A DNA stretch of 64,000 nt from contig JAHHHW010000167.1 in the NCBI GenBank assembly GCA_019359115.1, positions 40,299 to 104,298 of the forward strand, given 5' to 3'. The notes beneath the pieces were generated by a model, which made no database searches, was not told the origin of the DNA, and saw only the letters and a program-made list of their open reading frames with translations. The stretch is from Pelatocladus maniniholoensis HA4357-MV3. GTDB lineage: Bacteria; Cyanobacteriota; Cyanobacteriia; Cyanobacteriales; Nostocaceae. The stretch's first letter is position 1. Each line of letters starts with the position of its first letter. The position numbers and the translations under genes were made by a program. Of this stretch, positions 35,049-44,071 are shown piece by piece.

Positions 35049-35738
35049 TTATGTTTGTGGTAGCAGCCCTTCTTGATTAATTGCTGCGATAGCATCCTTT
35101 ACTAATTTTTTCCAGTTTTCTTCTGCTTCTTTATTTTTTATCCGATCCTCAGCTCCTGGCCAAAGAATAGCTTTATTGCTATCATCACTATAAAAATCCC
35201 GCCAGCCTGTCTGAGCTTTTTCATGTTTAATTGCAACAGTGACAAATTTGTCAAATTTAGCGTATGCCTCTTCATTCGGAAAAGTGAGCCGACTTTTCAG
35301 TTCTTCTCCACATTTGTCAACAACTTTATCCCGTAAGGATGAAATTTCTTGTCGGATTTTTTCTAAATATTCATTTGCTTCTTGCCGAATTTCCTCTAGA
35401 GATTTATTTACAGGCAAAGATGAGGCTTGGATGATGCTCGGCTGAGAATTTTTTTTATCAATCCATTGTCGCATCAATGATGATATGGTCTTAATAGATA
35501 AACTCAAAAATTTCTTATTTATTTCGTTAGGGAACGGAACGCCTAACCAAGTCATTATAGCAGCCCCAATCTCAGACAATTGGTCTTCCGTAGAATTATC
35601 AATTTTATTCTCAATTTCTTTCTCAATTTTTTCAACATCTTCATCTTTAATTTCAGAAGCAGTGTTTTTCAGTTCATTAATTTGTTTAAGCGTTACTCCA
35701 AAATTTTGTGGCCAACAGATTAAATAGCCCTGATCCAC
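35049..35738 (-). CDS. Unknown helical protein, probably 3' part of a decayed gene
   Basis: The 229-residue frame starts at a GTG (35736-35738) and is rich in charged helices (KQINELKNTASEIKDEDVEK, LEEIRQEANEYLEKIRQEIS), with WRDFYSDDSNKAILWPGAED near the end. I recognise no family. The same frame extends upstream of the GTG for about 14 codons to a TAG (FVFDSKTYRSYQFVDQGYLI), and other frames up to about 35955 also look protein-like, so the present start may be artificial. Confidence 0.45.
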   Translation of the reverse strand: MDQGYLICWPQNFGVTLKQINELKNTASEIKDEDVEKIEKEIENKIDNSTEDQLSEIGAAIMTWLGVPFPNEINKKFLSLSIKTISSLMRQWIDKKNSQPSIIQASSLPVNKSLEEIRQEANEYLEKIRQEISSLRDKVVDKCGEELKSRLTFPNEEAYAKFDKFVTVAIKHEKAQTGWRDFYSDDSNKAILWPGAEDRIKNKEAEENWKKLVKDAIAAINQEGLLPQT

Positions 35739-36032
35739 AAATTGATATGACCTATATGTTTTAGAATCAAAGACAAAAATCTAATTTCCGGATATGTCCA
35801 ATCTAAAATTTGGCTTAATAAGCCTTCTCCTGTATTAAGATTGGGTGCAATCAAATCAATTTATGCATCTCTGAGATAACTGAGTTTGCGTATTCTGTGT
35901 AAACTCGTGGCGATTCCTGGATAATAAAAGTTGGTTTTTCCAAATAAATAAAAAACAAATTTAATAATATAAAACCGACTGCTCTCATTTAAGAAAAACA
36001 GTCGGTATAAAACTAAGGATACTGAGTATATT

Positions 36033-36158
36033 TTATGCTTCTCTATTCAAAAAGTTTTGTACTTGTCTTAAAGCAGCAGCACCAATGTTAAACAATGCCC
36101 AACCAGCCGCGATCGCAACTGGCGCTAATACAATAGCCACACGCATATCTAAGTCCAT
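36033..36158 (-). CDS. psbY: Photosystem II protein Y (PsbY)
   Basis: A 41-residue frame, [20 protein letters not shown], then [20 protein letters not shown] and a final A, has one hydrophobic segment and the conserved [16 protein letters not shown] core of PsbY. PsbY is a single-span low-mass subunit of photosystem II near cytochrome b559. The gene is too short for most gene finders. It has a long, GC-richer, hairpin-rich upstream region (36159-36480). Confidence 0.88.
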   Translation of the reverse strand: MDLDMRVAIVLAPVAIAAGWALFNIGAAALRQVQNFLNREA

Positions 36159-36725
36159 ATCTAGTAGTCCTCTCTTAAGTACAACATGAACTACCTACGC
36201 ACTCCGCTTGCGCTATGTGCGAGGTTTGTGACGTCTCATCTGGCAAACTTACCGTTGGAGTCCGGAGGCTCTACTAGGTAGGGGTTTTACCATCCACGTC
36301 TAACGACGCTAGTTCCTAACGCCGATAACAATAGATTTTGTTATTTTGTTGACAGGGGACTTATTTTTTCGTCGTAGTCCTGCCTTACGGGTTATCGTCT
36401 CCGGATACTGCCGCCACCTGTATCGTTCAGGGGTAGAAAAGTCGCTCTTATAAACAAGGAGGTTATCATCCCTGGCAGCAAGCGGGTCTGTTACTGTTTA
36501 TGCCTCGCTAGATGTATTTTCCCACAAATTCGTTTTGCAATCAATTAAGCCCCTTGCTTTCATCTCTCTCACAAGGCGAAAATGAGTGAACGGACAAGAA
36601 GAAAAAGATCAAAAAAGAAAAAGGCTAGAACAAGAAAATCAAGCGCAGCGTGAACGGACAGGAGAGCTTGAGAGGCGTTTAAGATAGTCTTTTAATGCTG
36701 TCGGTTAGAACGGCAGCTCATCGTT
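36159..36725 (-). other. Long non-coding region upstream of psbY, structured
   Basis: These 567 bp hold no supported gene. The half near psbY (36180-36480) is clearly richer in G and C than the flanks and has many short complementary segments, for example GATAACAA-TAGA-TTTTGTTATT near 36323-36344 and GCGTC/GACGT near 36296-36310. I could not match it to a known riboswitch or ncRNA class. Near 36583-36690 a short Glu/Arg-rich frame (GQEEKDQKRKRLEQENQAQR) without a good start may be a leftover coding tail. Confidence 0.4.
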
Positions 36726-37262
36726 TCAGGGAACCCCGTTAGTGATGGAGATAAGCGGGACAGTTGGGCGTTGAACATAGGTGACCTGAACACCCATTGT
36801 TTTAGACACCATGCGTAGCGGCACCATTACGACACCCCTGCGAACGAACGGCATCTCGTCTCTATTGAAATTCTGTCTATTACCTTCCATTTTAGCCGTA
36901 CTGCCACCAGGCAGTGAAAGCTGCACCGTGGACGCGCCGCGCTTCGCCGTAATAAGGCGCTCCCGGCTGTTGTAAGTGACTGTTGCACCTAATGCCTCAA
37001 AGATATCTCGAAACGGGACGAAAGTTTGCCCATTCACTTCGACCGGCGCGACAGAACTTTTGAGTGGTTGTCCGTTGATCCGCACCTCAGGATACCGTTC
37101 GGGAGCTTTGCGTGTGTTGGACTCGCGTGTGGTGGGTTTACGCCTGTTCCAACGCTGCGTCTCAAGGTGTGGAGTCAGCCAGTCCATTTGTGCGTGGGCA
37201 GGTGCCACTACGGTTAAAGTGGCTAAGACAGCAACTAAGATCAGTTTTTTCATTGTGTTCAC
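36726..37262 (-). CDS. Secreted copper-amine-oxidase-N-like (stalk) domain protein
   Basis: The 178-residue protein has a signal peptide (MKKLILVAVLATLTVVAPAH, cleavage after AHA) and a single domain with VRINGQPLKSSVAPVEVNGQ, TFVPFRDIFEALGATVTYNS, LITAKRGASTVQL and VMVPLRMVSKTMGVQVTY, the repeated beta pattern of the copper amine oxidase N-terminal/stalk family (PF07833). Such domains are extracytoplasmic and often wall-associated in Gram-positives; a role here is unknown. The linker (residues 30-60) is Arg- and Pro-rich. Confidence 0.75.
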   Translation of the reverse strand: MNTMKKLILVAVLATLTVVAPAHAQMDWLTPHLETQRWNRRKPTTRESNTRKAPERYPEVRINGQPLKSSVAPVEVNGQTFVPFRDIFEALGATVTYNSRERLITAKRGASTVQLSLPGGSTAKMEGNRQNFNRDEMPFVRRGVVMVPLRMVSKTMGVQVTYVQRPTVPLISITNGVP

Positions 37263-37406
37263 TTCCTCAGAATTTTTGAGCGACTAAGTACAACTTTGCA
37301 TAAGTTCGTAGCGAATTGACAGAGGAAAATTGTTGACGGTAGGGTTAGAAATCTCCAGAGTGCGATTCGTTGATGATCGAACGCCTTATAAGTAACCTCT
37401 TGTCTC

Positions 37407-37937
37407 TCAATTGGAGTCTATAAAACCAATATCAGTCCCTTTTCCAGCATGGACTAAAGCTAACTTTTTGTAACGTTCAGCGTGTTCGATCAGTTCTGCT
37501 GCTTGAGTGTCAGTTACTTGACGCATTATCTTGGCAGGAGTCCCAACAACAAGAGATTGAGGCGGTACATCTTTGGTTACGACTGCGCCAGCCCCGACTA
37601 TGCTCCCAGCGCCAATTCTTACCCCATCTAAAATCACTGCTCCAATCCCAATCAAGCTACCACGTTCAACGTAGGCAGAATGTACCACCGCTCGATGTCC
37701 TACGGTAACATGGTCTTCTAAGATAGTAGGTTTACCCGGATCACCGTGTAGAATTGCTCCATCTTGAATGTTTGTGCATTCGCCGATTTCAATACGTTCC
37801 ACATCTCCCCTAATGACTGTTCCATACCAAATGCTAACGTCAGCGGCTATATTCACTAAACCGATCACAACGGCGTTAGGTGCAACGAAGGCTGCTTGAG
37901 AAATATCAGGAGAAGACCAATAGGAAGTGTTAGACAC
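37407..37937 (-). CDS. Gamma-carbonic-anhydrase-like hexapeptide protein
   Basis: The 176-residue left-handed beta-helix protein contains VSIWYGTVIRGDVERIEIGE, TNIQDGAILHGDPGKPTILE and DHVTVGHRAVVHSAYVERGS, with the three histidine positions of the gamma-CA/YrdA/PaaY family. Many family members lack detectable carbonic anhydrase activity, so the activity is unproved. It is separate from the ccm cluster. Confidence 0.85.
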   Translation of the reverse strand: MSNTSYWSSPDISQAAFVAPNAVVIGLVNIAADVSIWYGTVIRGDVERIEIGECTNIQDGAILHGDPGKPTILEDHVTVGHRAVVHSAYVERGSLIGIGAVILDGVRIGAGSIVGAGAVVTKDVPPQSLVVGTPAKIMRQVTDTQAAELIEHAERYKKLALVHAGKGTDIGFIDSN

Positions 37938-38133
37938 GATAGAATATGAATATGGTACTCAGGAACACTGGACAAATTCCAACTTTGGAGACTGGTTGCA
38001 AAACCAGAATATCACGGCTTCGAGCCTGTTCGCTGAGGCAGCAGTCAGTAGATACCCTTATCATGTGGCGCAGAAGTGTAACAAAAATCAACGTCACTGG
38101 TGAAGACAAAACCATTCTTCTTATACGCACTTC

Positions 38134-38646
38134 ATGATGAATCCAGGCTTGCAGTACCCTATATTTGGTCCCGACATACAGTGTCCCCACTGCCGACAGA
38201 CAATTCCGGCACTGACACTGACAGATACCTATCTGTGTCCCCGTCATGGCGCGTTTGAAGCCAACCCAAAAACAGAAGAGTTGATTCATTTGCAATCAGG
38301 GCGTCATTGGCGCAGGTGGAATGGAGAATGGTATCGGCAACACACCCATCCCGATGGCATTCGATTTGAAATTCACGAAGCCTTAGACAAGTTATATACA
38401 CAAGGTTATCGAGCAACACGAGTGATTATCGCTCGCCGCTATCAGGAGTTGATGAGTGGGTATTTAGAACGCAGTACTCCTTGGCGGGGAGGACAATCTG
38501 AAGGGACTTCGGCACGACTATATGGTTTACCAGTAGAGTTTAGCCCTGATTCCACAGACGAACCCTGTTGGGAAGTAATTAATTTTGATTTGGAAAAAGA
38601 ACCTGGTGTGCCTGTGCGCTACCCTTATTTTCGATTATTTGAATAA
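38134..38646 (+). CDS. Conserved cyanobacterial protein, TIGR02652/DUF2396 type
   Basis: The 170-residue protein begins MNPGLQYPIFGPDIQCPHCR with two CxxC-like pairs (CPHCR and LCPRHGAFE), then HWRRWNGEWYRQHTHPDGIR, IHEALDKLYTQGYRATRVII and PVRYPYFRLFE. I recognise this as the TIGR02652/DUF2396 family restricted to cyanobacteria; function unknown. The cysteines suggest a zinc site. The gene diverges from the gamma-CA-like gene. Confidence 0.8.
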   Translation: MMNPGLQYPIFGPDIQCPHCRQTIPALTLTDTYLCPRHGAFEANPKTEELIHLQSGRHWRRWNGEWYRQHTHPDGIRFEIHEALDKLYTQGYRATRVIIARRYQELMSGYLERSTPWRGGQSEGTSARLYGLPVEFSPDSTDEPCWEVINFDLEKEPGVPVRYPYFRLFE

Positions 38647-38774
38647 TAGTTATTAGTCATTGGTCATTGGTCATTGGTCATTGGTCAATCGTTAATATTT
38701 AATAGTTGGTAGTTGGTGATTGTTGATTGTTGGTTATTTCCAATGCCCAATGCCCAATGCTCAGTGAAAAATTT
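38647..38774. repeat. Tandem repeats TCATTGG and TGTTGATTGTTGGT
   Basis: Multiple TCATTGG units followed by TTGGTAGTTGGTGATTGTTG and CAATGCC units fill the gap. The open frame that runs through it into the VOC gene begins in the repeat and is not the real start. Confidence 0.7.
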
Positions 38775-39227
38775 ATGCACCACGCTTCTATTCGTACCGC
38801 CAATATTTATAAAGCGATCGCCTTCTACGAACAATTAGGGTTTACAGTTTGTGAACGCTTCACCACAGGTTATACCCTTGCTTGTTGGATGGAAGGACTA
38901 AGCGGCAGAATAGAACTGATTCAAATACCCGAACCAAAACCAGCACCAGATGCATTTGCTGACGAACATTATGTCGGCTACTATCACTTATCTTTTGATT
39001 TGACTGAACTCACGACCGATTTACCTAGCTACTTGGCAAAATTAAAAGAATCCTTTGCTGTGGCTGCACAAAATCAACCAGAATCTTTACAACCACTAAA
39101 GGTTTTATTAGAACCAACACAACAGCAAATAGGTGATCGCATTTATGAAGTCGCTTTTATTGCTGATGCTGACGGCTTACCCTTGGAATTAATTCGAGTT
39201 TTAGCAATATTAGGGGATCGGGGATAA
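38775..39227 (+). CDS. VOC (glyoxalase-like) family protein
   Basis: From ATG 38775 the 150-residue protein starts MHHASIRTANIYKAIAFYEQ and contains LGFTVCERFTTGYTLACWME, ending VAFIADADGLPLELIRVL, the usual vicinal-oxygen-chelate fold with metal-ligand His and Glu positions. The substrate is unknown. It is intact, unlike the VOC pseudogene at 27937-28278, and not closely similar to it. Confidence 0.8.
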   Translation: MHHASIRTANIYKAIAFYEQLGFTVCERFTTGYTLACWMEGLSGRIELIQIPEPKPAPDAFADEHYVGYYHLSFDLTELTTDLPSYLAKLKESFAVAAQNQPESLQPLKVLLEPTQQQIGDRIYEVAFIADADGLPLELIRVLAILGDRG

Positions 39228-39444
39228 GGAATCGGGGGTCGGGGACAAGGAGGACAAGGGAGAATAACCAATACCCAATTCCCGATTCCAAAAAATCAAT
39301 CCTCAGCTAGTTGTCATTGTATTGCTTTTTCTGTAGAATATTCATTTTCTGTAGTGTTGCTGAGGTAACAAAATACTCGGCAGTAATACACTATAGTCAT
39401 AGAAAAATTCTGTGATTTAATTTACAGAGATATCCAGCAAATAC

Positions 39445-42261
39445 ATGTCTGTGTTTAACAAGTTGCATAGATATCGTTTTTCAATTATTGTGTTAACTCT
39501 CTGGTTAATTGCGGTTTTGTTACTTAGTGATGGATCAGCGACCAGTCACACTAACGCAATTTCTAGCTTAGTAAAAATACATAAAGAAAAAGCATTAAAA
39601 AAAACAAGCAAAAATTACGTGACAGAAAATGTTTACCAGACAGTACTGGAAAATGGTTTGATTGTGTTGACCAAGGAAGTTCATTCAGCACCAGTAGTGT
39701 CAGTACAGGTATGGTATGAGGTTGGCTCTCGTAACGAACAAGCAGGTGTAAATGGTATTGCCCACCAATTAGAACACATGATGTTCAAAGGCACAAAAGA
39801 CCGTCCGGTTCAATTTGGACGTTTGTTTAGTGCTTTAGGTAGCGACTCCAATGCTTTCACTAGTTATGACCAGACTGCATACTATGGCACCGCAGAACGT
39901 GATAAGCTTAACGCCCTGCTGATGCTAGAAGCAGACAGAATGCAAAATGCTTTGATTGATGCAGAGAAATTAGCAAGTGAAAAGCGGGTGGTAATTTCTG
40001 AGTTACAAGGTTACGAAAATAGCCCAGAGTATCGCCTGAATCGTGCGGTGTTACAAAAAGTATTTCCGGAACATCCTTATGGCTTACCTGTGGGTGGCAC
40101 TAAAGCTGATGTTGAGAAATTTCAAGTTAAACAGGTACAAGAATATTACCGTAAATTCTACAGACCCGACAATGCTGTTTTGGTAATTGTCGGTGATTTT
40201 GATACAGCTAACACTCTCAAAGTTGTTAAAGATGTATTTGGGAAAATCCAGAAAAGTCAAGATTCAAATGTCAAGAGTCAAGTGTCTAGCGTCAATAGTC
40301 AAAAACTTTCCCACTCTCCCATAGTCTTACGCGAACCGGGAGCAAATGCATTATTACATGCGATATATCCTTTACCAGATGTAAATCATCCTGATATTCC
40401 AGCATTAGATGTGATGGATTACATCTTGACAGAGGGACGAAATTCTCGCTTGGATCAGGCATTGGTAGAATCTGGAATGGCAACTGATGTTACAGGTTCC
40501 ATTGTAAGTTTGCGGGAAACTGGTTGGTATGAATTATCTGTGACTGCTACACCTGATGAAAACTTGACAAAAATTGATGCAGTCATGCAAAAGGCGATCG
40601 CAACTCTGGCTTCACAAAAAGCAAAAGTAGAAGAGGTGAATCGCGCCAAAGCACAGTTAGAAGCTTCTGTAGTTTTGAATAACCGTGATATTACTAGTCA
40701 AGCAATGCAACTTGGTAACGATAAAACTACATCTGGTGATTATAACTATACAGACCGCTATCTAGCAGCCGTCCGTCGGGTAACTGCTACGGATGTGCAA
40801 CGTGTTGTAAATAAATACTTAAAACCAAAAGCACGCTCATTTGGCTTTTTTGAACCAACTCAAATCCAGGCTTCACAAAAGAGTGACGGGAAATCACATT
40901 CCACACTCATAACCGAAAATTTCTCAGAAAATACACCTAAAGTTGCTACAGAGGTGATGAAATATTTACCACCTGTAGATCTGACAACACATCCCACTAA
41001 CCTGACTTTACCACAGCAATTTAAATTATCTAATGGCATTGAGGTGTTGTTGTTACCAGACAAGAGTACTCCGACAGTAACTTTAAGTGGTTATATTAAA
41101 GCTGGTAATGAATTTGATCCAGAAGATAAAGTCGGACTAGCATCTCTTGTCGCAGAGAACTTGATGAACGGGACTAAAACTAGAAATGTGTTGGCGATCG
41201 CTAAGACTTTAGATGAACGCGGCGCTAGTTTAGATTTTGAATCTTATCGTGAAGGTACAGAAATTCAGGGTAGCGCCTTGGCAGGAGACTTGCCTATTGT
41301 CCTGCATATTCTAGCAGATGTGGTCAAAAATCCAACTTTTCCAGGTAAAGAATTAGAACTGACTCGACAACAAGCTTTAACTGACCTGAAAGAGGAATTG
41401 GACGATCCTACAGAAGTGGCTAAAAGAACATTTGTGCAATCTGTGTATCCAAAAACCCATCCACTGCACAAATTTGCGACACCAAAAACTTTGCAACGTA
41501 TTCGCCGACAAGATTTAATTGCTTTTAAAACACAGCACTACCGTCCAGATACAACAGTACTAACACTGGTAGGAGATTTTGATCCTCAGAATGTGCGATC
41601 GCTCATTGAAGCTGAATTCGGTAACTGGAAAATTAGCGGTCAAGCTCCAAAAATAGAATATCCTGTGGTACCAATGCCAAACAACATTGTGCGTCTCAAT
41701 CCGATATTACCAGGTAAAACCCAAGCTGTTACTTATATGGGTAACACAGGAATTAATCGGAAAGACAAGCGATATTACGCAGCTTTGGTGTTGAATCAGA
41801 TATTGGGTGGTGATACTTTATCTAGTAGACTGGGAGCAGAAATACGCGATCGCCAAGGTCTGACTTACGGAATTTATAGCACCTTCCAAGTTGGGCAAAA
41901 CATTGGTATATTTTTGATTGAAATGCAAACAGCACCCGAAGATACCACTCGCGCCATCAACAGTACCCGCCGACTACTAGAAGAAATTCATCAGCAAGGT
42001 GTCACCTCTGAAGAATTGGAAACAGCAAAGCGTACCTTGATCAGTAACTACAATGTTTCTCTTGCCAACCCAGACGAATTGTCATACAAAATTTTGATGA
42101 ACAAGGTGTATGGATTGGATAAGCAAGAATTGCACTCTTTTGTGAGTAAAATCGCATCAGTCACCCTTAAGCAAGTCAATCAAGCAGGTCGTGAGTTACT
42201 TCATCCAGATAAAATTGTTGTTGTAACTGCTGGACCAACTGTAGTAGCAGAGAGTCGTTAG
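39445..42261 (+). CDS. M16-family zinc peptidase, two-domain
   Basis: The 938-residue protein has an N-terminal hydrophobic signal/anchor (FSIIVLTLWLIAVLLLS) and two M16 modules. The first has the inverted zinc motif HQLEHMMFKG (HxxEH) and the distal Glu region; the second, from about residue 535, has no HxxEH and is the usual inactive partner, with GLTYGIYSTFQVG. A Ser/Gln-rich insert SQDSNVKSQVSSVNSQK (about residues 270-287) is encoded by tandem AGTCAAG-like repeats. It is probably periplasmic or lumenal; substrates unknown. Confidence 0.93.
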   Translation: MSVFNKLHRYRFSIIVLTLWLIAVLLLSDGSATSHTNAISSLVKIHKEKALKKTSKNYVTENVYQTVLENGLIVLTKEVHSAPVVSVQVWYEVGSRNEQAGVNGIAHQLEHMMFKGTKDRPVQFGRLFSALGSDSNAFTSYDQTAYYGTAERDKLNALLMLEADRMQNALIDAEKLASEKRVVISELQGYENSPEYRLNRAVLQKVFPEHPYGLPVGGTKADVEKFQVKQVQEYYRKFYRPDNAVLVIVGDFDTANTLKVVKDVFGKIQKSQDSNVKSQVSSVNSQKLSHSPIVLREPGANALLHAIYPLPDVNHPDIPALDVMDYILTEGRNSRLDQALVESGMATDVTGSIVSLRETGWYELSVTATPDENLTKIDAVMQKAIATLASQKAKVEEVNRAKAQLEASVVLNNRDITSQAMQLGNDKTTSGDYNYTDRYLAAVRRVTATDVQRVVNKYLKPKARSFGFFEPTQIQASQKSDGKSHSTLITENFSENTPKVATEVMKYLPPVDLTTHPTNLTLPQQFKLSNGIEVLLLPDKSTPTVTLSGYIKAGNEFDPEDKVGLASLVAENLMNGTKTRNVLAIAKTLDERGASLDFESYREGTEIQGSALAGDLPIVLHILADVVKNPTFPGKELELTRQQALTDLKEELDDPTEVAKRTFVQSVYPKTHPLHKFATPKTLQRIRRQDLIAFKTQHYRPDTTVLTLVGDFDPQNVRSLIEAEFGNWKISGQAPKIEYPVVPMPNNIVRLNPILPGKTQAVTYMGNTGINRKDKRYYAALVLNQILGGDTLSSRLGAEIRDRQGLTYGIYSTFQVGQNIGIFLIEMQTAPEDTTRAINSTRRLLEEIHQQGVTSEELETAKRTLISNYNVSLANPDELSYKILMNKVYGLDKQELHSFVSKIASVTLKQVNQAGRELLHPDKIVVVTAGPTVVAESR

Positions 42262-42319
42262 TCATTGGTCAATGGCCATTGATTAATATTTACTACTTGT
42301 TACAAAAGACAAAGGACAA

Positions 42320-42901
42320 ATGACAAAAATCTTTCTAGAAGTGTTACACCGCATAGGTGTTTTAATTCAATACGGTTCAGTTAAGCCCACAATTCTTTGT
42401 AGAGACGCGAAATTTCGCGTCTCTAACACCAATTTTCTGTACCAAAAATCCTTAACTGAACCGTATTGTGTTTTAATTATAATTCTCCTAAGTTTCACAA
42501 TCTTCATTGCTACTCCAGCAGAAGCAGCAAGCTTATCTGGAGATTTACTGAAGCAACCGCCTACAGAAATTACAGTGAGTCTCGGTAATTCTGCTAATGA
42601 ACTGAAGTATGAGCCAAATCATCTAGAATTCTTGGCAGGTAAACGATACAAACTTAAGCTGATCAATCCTAGCAATCAAAAGCATTACTTTACTGCCAAG
42701 AATTTTGCTGATGGGATTTGGACACAAAAAGTCGAAGCTGGTAAAGTGGAGGTGAAAGGGGCGATTCATGAAATCGAACTCAAGCCAGGCGCTGAAGCTG
42801 AGTGGGTATTTGTACCACTAAAATCTGGTAAGTATGGCTTACATTGTCCAATTCTAGGACATACTGAAGCTGGGATGACAGGAGATATTGTGATTCAGTG
42901 A
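42320..42901 (+). CDS. Cupredoxin-domain protein with MITE-derived N-terminal insertion
   Basis: The 193-residue protein ends in a cupredoxin domain with type-1 copper ligands: His in NQKHYFTAKNF, Cys and His in GLHCPILGHTEAG, Met in TEAGM. It is likely a soluble lumenal or periplasmic copper protein. Residues 17-53 are encoded by a MITE plus its target duplication. Without them the N-terminus would read MTKIFLEVLHRIGVLIIILL then SFTIFIATPAEA, a perfect signal peptide with AEA cleavage. The present protein still has a hydrophobic stretch (CVLIIILLSFTIFIATPAEA) but a 50-residue leader before it. Confidence 0.8.
   Translation: MTKIFLEVLHRIGVLIQYGSVKPTILCRDAKFRVSNTNFLYQKSLTEPYCVLIIILLSFTIFIATPAEAASLSGDLLKQPPTEITVSLGNSANELKYEPNHLEFLAGKRYKLKLINPSNQKHYFTAKNFADGIWTQKVEAGKVEVKGAIHEIELKPGAEAEWVFVPLKSGKYGLHCPILGHTEAGMTGDIVIQ
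42368..42468. mobile_element. 101-bp MITE in the cupredoxin signal-peptide region
   Basis: Terminal inverted repeats CAATACGGTTCAGTTAAG (42368-42385) and CTTAACTGAACCGTATTG (42451-42468) are perfect over 18 bp. The centre holds a palindrome GAGACGCGAAATTTCGCGTC. It is flanked by a perfect 10-bp direct repeat TGTTTTAATT (42358-42367 and 42469-42478). 101 + 10 = 111 bp = 37 codons, with no stop, so the host frame is kept. Confidence 0.95.
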
Positions 42902-43170
42902 ACAGTTATCAGTTATGACTGGAGAAGGTAGTCCCAATCAAAAAATTTCACTACAAAGCATAAAAATATAACTCCTCCTACATCCCCACACCCCTACACC
43001 CTTTTTCAAGTTAGAAGGTAAAAATACGTTAACTTAAATATAGATATTATTTCTCAACTAGCCTCAGCCGCTTGTACAGTAGTTACTAGTTGCTTCAAAC
43101 AATAAACAACGAACAACTAAAAACTAAAAACTAAAAAAGCAGCAAGGCGCAAATAACTACTGAATTCCCC

Positions 43171-43998
43171 ATGAACATTCTAAGTAACCTGCTTTCTCAA
43201 CCAACTCAAAATAACCATCCCAAAAGACAACGCAGAGGTATTGAAATTAAGTCGCCACGTGAAATTGAAATTATGCGGCAATCAGCTAAAATTGTGGCAA
43301 CTGTACTGAAGGAAATTTCTGAGTTGGTACAGCCAGGAATGACCACTGCTGACTTAGATGCTTATGCGGAAAAACGCATTCGAGAAATGCGTGCTACACC
43401 TAGCTTCAAAGGCTATCATGGTTTTCCTGGTTCTATTTGCTCCAGTATCAATAATGAAGTTGTGCATGGTATTCCCAATAAAAAGAAAGTCATTCGGGCT
43501 GGGGATGTTTTAAAAGTAGATACAGGAGCTTATTACGAAGGTTTTCATGGTGACTCTTGCATTACCATTGCTGTAGGTGAAGTTACTTCAGAAGCTGCGA
43601 AATTAATTCGCGTCGCCGAAGAAGCACTTTATAAAGGTATCGAACAGGTAAAAGCCGGAAATTACCTGATGGATATTGCAGGTGCAATTGAAGATCATGT
43701 CAAAGCTAATAAATTAACCGTAGTTGAAGATTTTACTGGGCATGGTGTCGGCCGTAACCTCCACGAAGAACCATCTGTGTTCAACTTTCGGACTCACCAT
43801 ATGCCCAATGTCAAACTACGTCCAGGAATGACGCTGGCAATTGAGCCAATTTTAAATGCTGGATCTAAGTATACACGAATACTAGCAGATCGTTGGACAG
43901 CTGTGACTGTGGATAATGCTCTGTCGGCTCAATTTGAGCATACTGTGTTGGTGACAGAAACAGGCTACGAAATTTTGACAGACCGCTCTTTGGTGTGA
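43171..43998 (+). CDS. map: Methionine aminopeptidase, type I
   Basis: The 275-residue enzyme removes N-terminal methionine. It shows [40 protein letters not shown], metal ligands in [33 protein letters not shown] and [10 protein letters not shown], then [13 protein letters not shown]. The first 25 residues ([20 protein letters not shown]) are a basic extension before the catalytic domain. It converges with the caspase/CHAT gene. Confidence 0.95.
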   Translation: MNILSNLLSQPTQNNHPKRQRRGIEIKSPREIEIMRQSAKIVATVLKEISELVQPGMTTADLDAYAEKRIREMRATPSFKGYHGFPGSICSSINNEVVHGIPNKKKVIRAGDVLKVDTGAYYEGFHGDSCITIAVGEVTSEAAKLIRVAEEALYKGIEQVKAGNYLMDIAGAIEDHVKANKLTVVEDFTGHGVGRNLHEEPSVFNFRTHHMPNVKLRPGMTLAIEPILNAGSKYTRILADRWTAVTVDNALSAQFEHTVLVTETGYEILTDRSLV

Positions 43999-44071
43999 TT
44001 GTTACTTTAGCACTTCAAAATAGTAAGTATTATCAAAAGAGGCAGAGTTTTCTATAAAAAACTTGCCTCTT

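Noticed and set aside
36159..36480. Known riboswitch or ncRNA (c-di-GMP, cobalamin, glutamine, manganese, HEARO/omega RNA) upstream of psbY
   Set aside because: Short stretches recall several classes but no complete consensus core could be aligned by eye.
37946..38137. 63-codon plus-strand frame before the TIGR02652-type gene
   Set aside because: It has no protein-like conservation signature, overlaps the next start and lies in the divergent control region.
42320..42901. Reading the first 50 residues of the cupredoxin as a genuine N-terminal domain
   Set aside because: Residues 17-53 are exactly a MITE plus its 10-bp target duplication.
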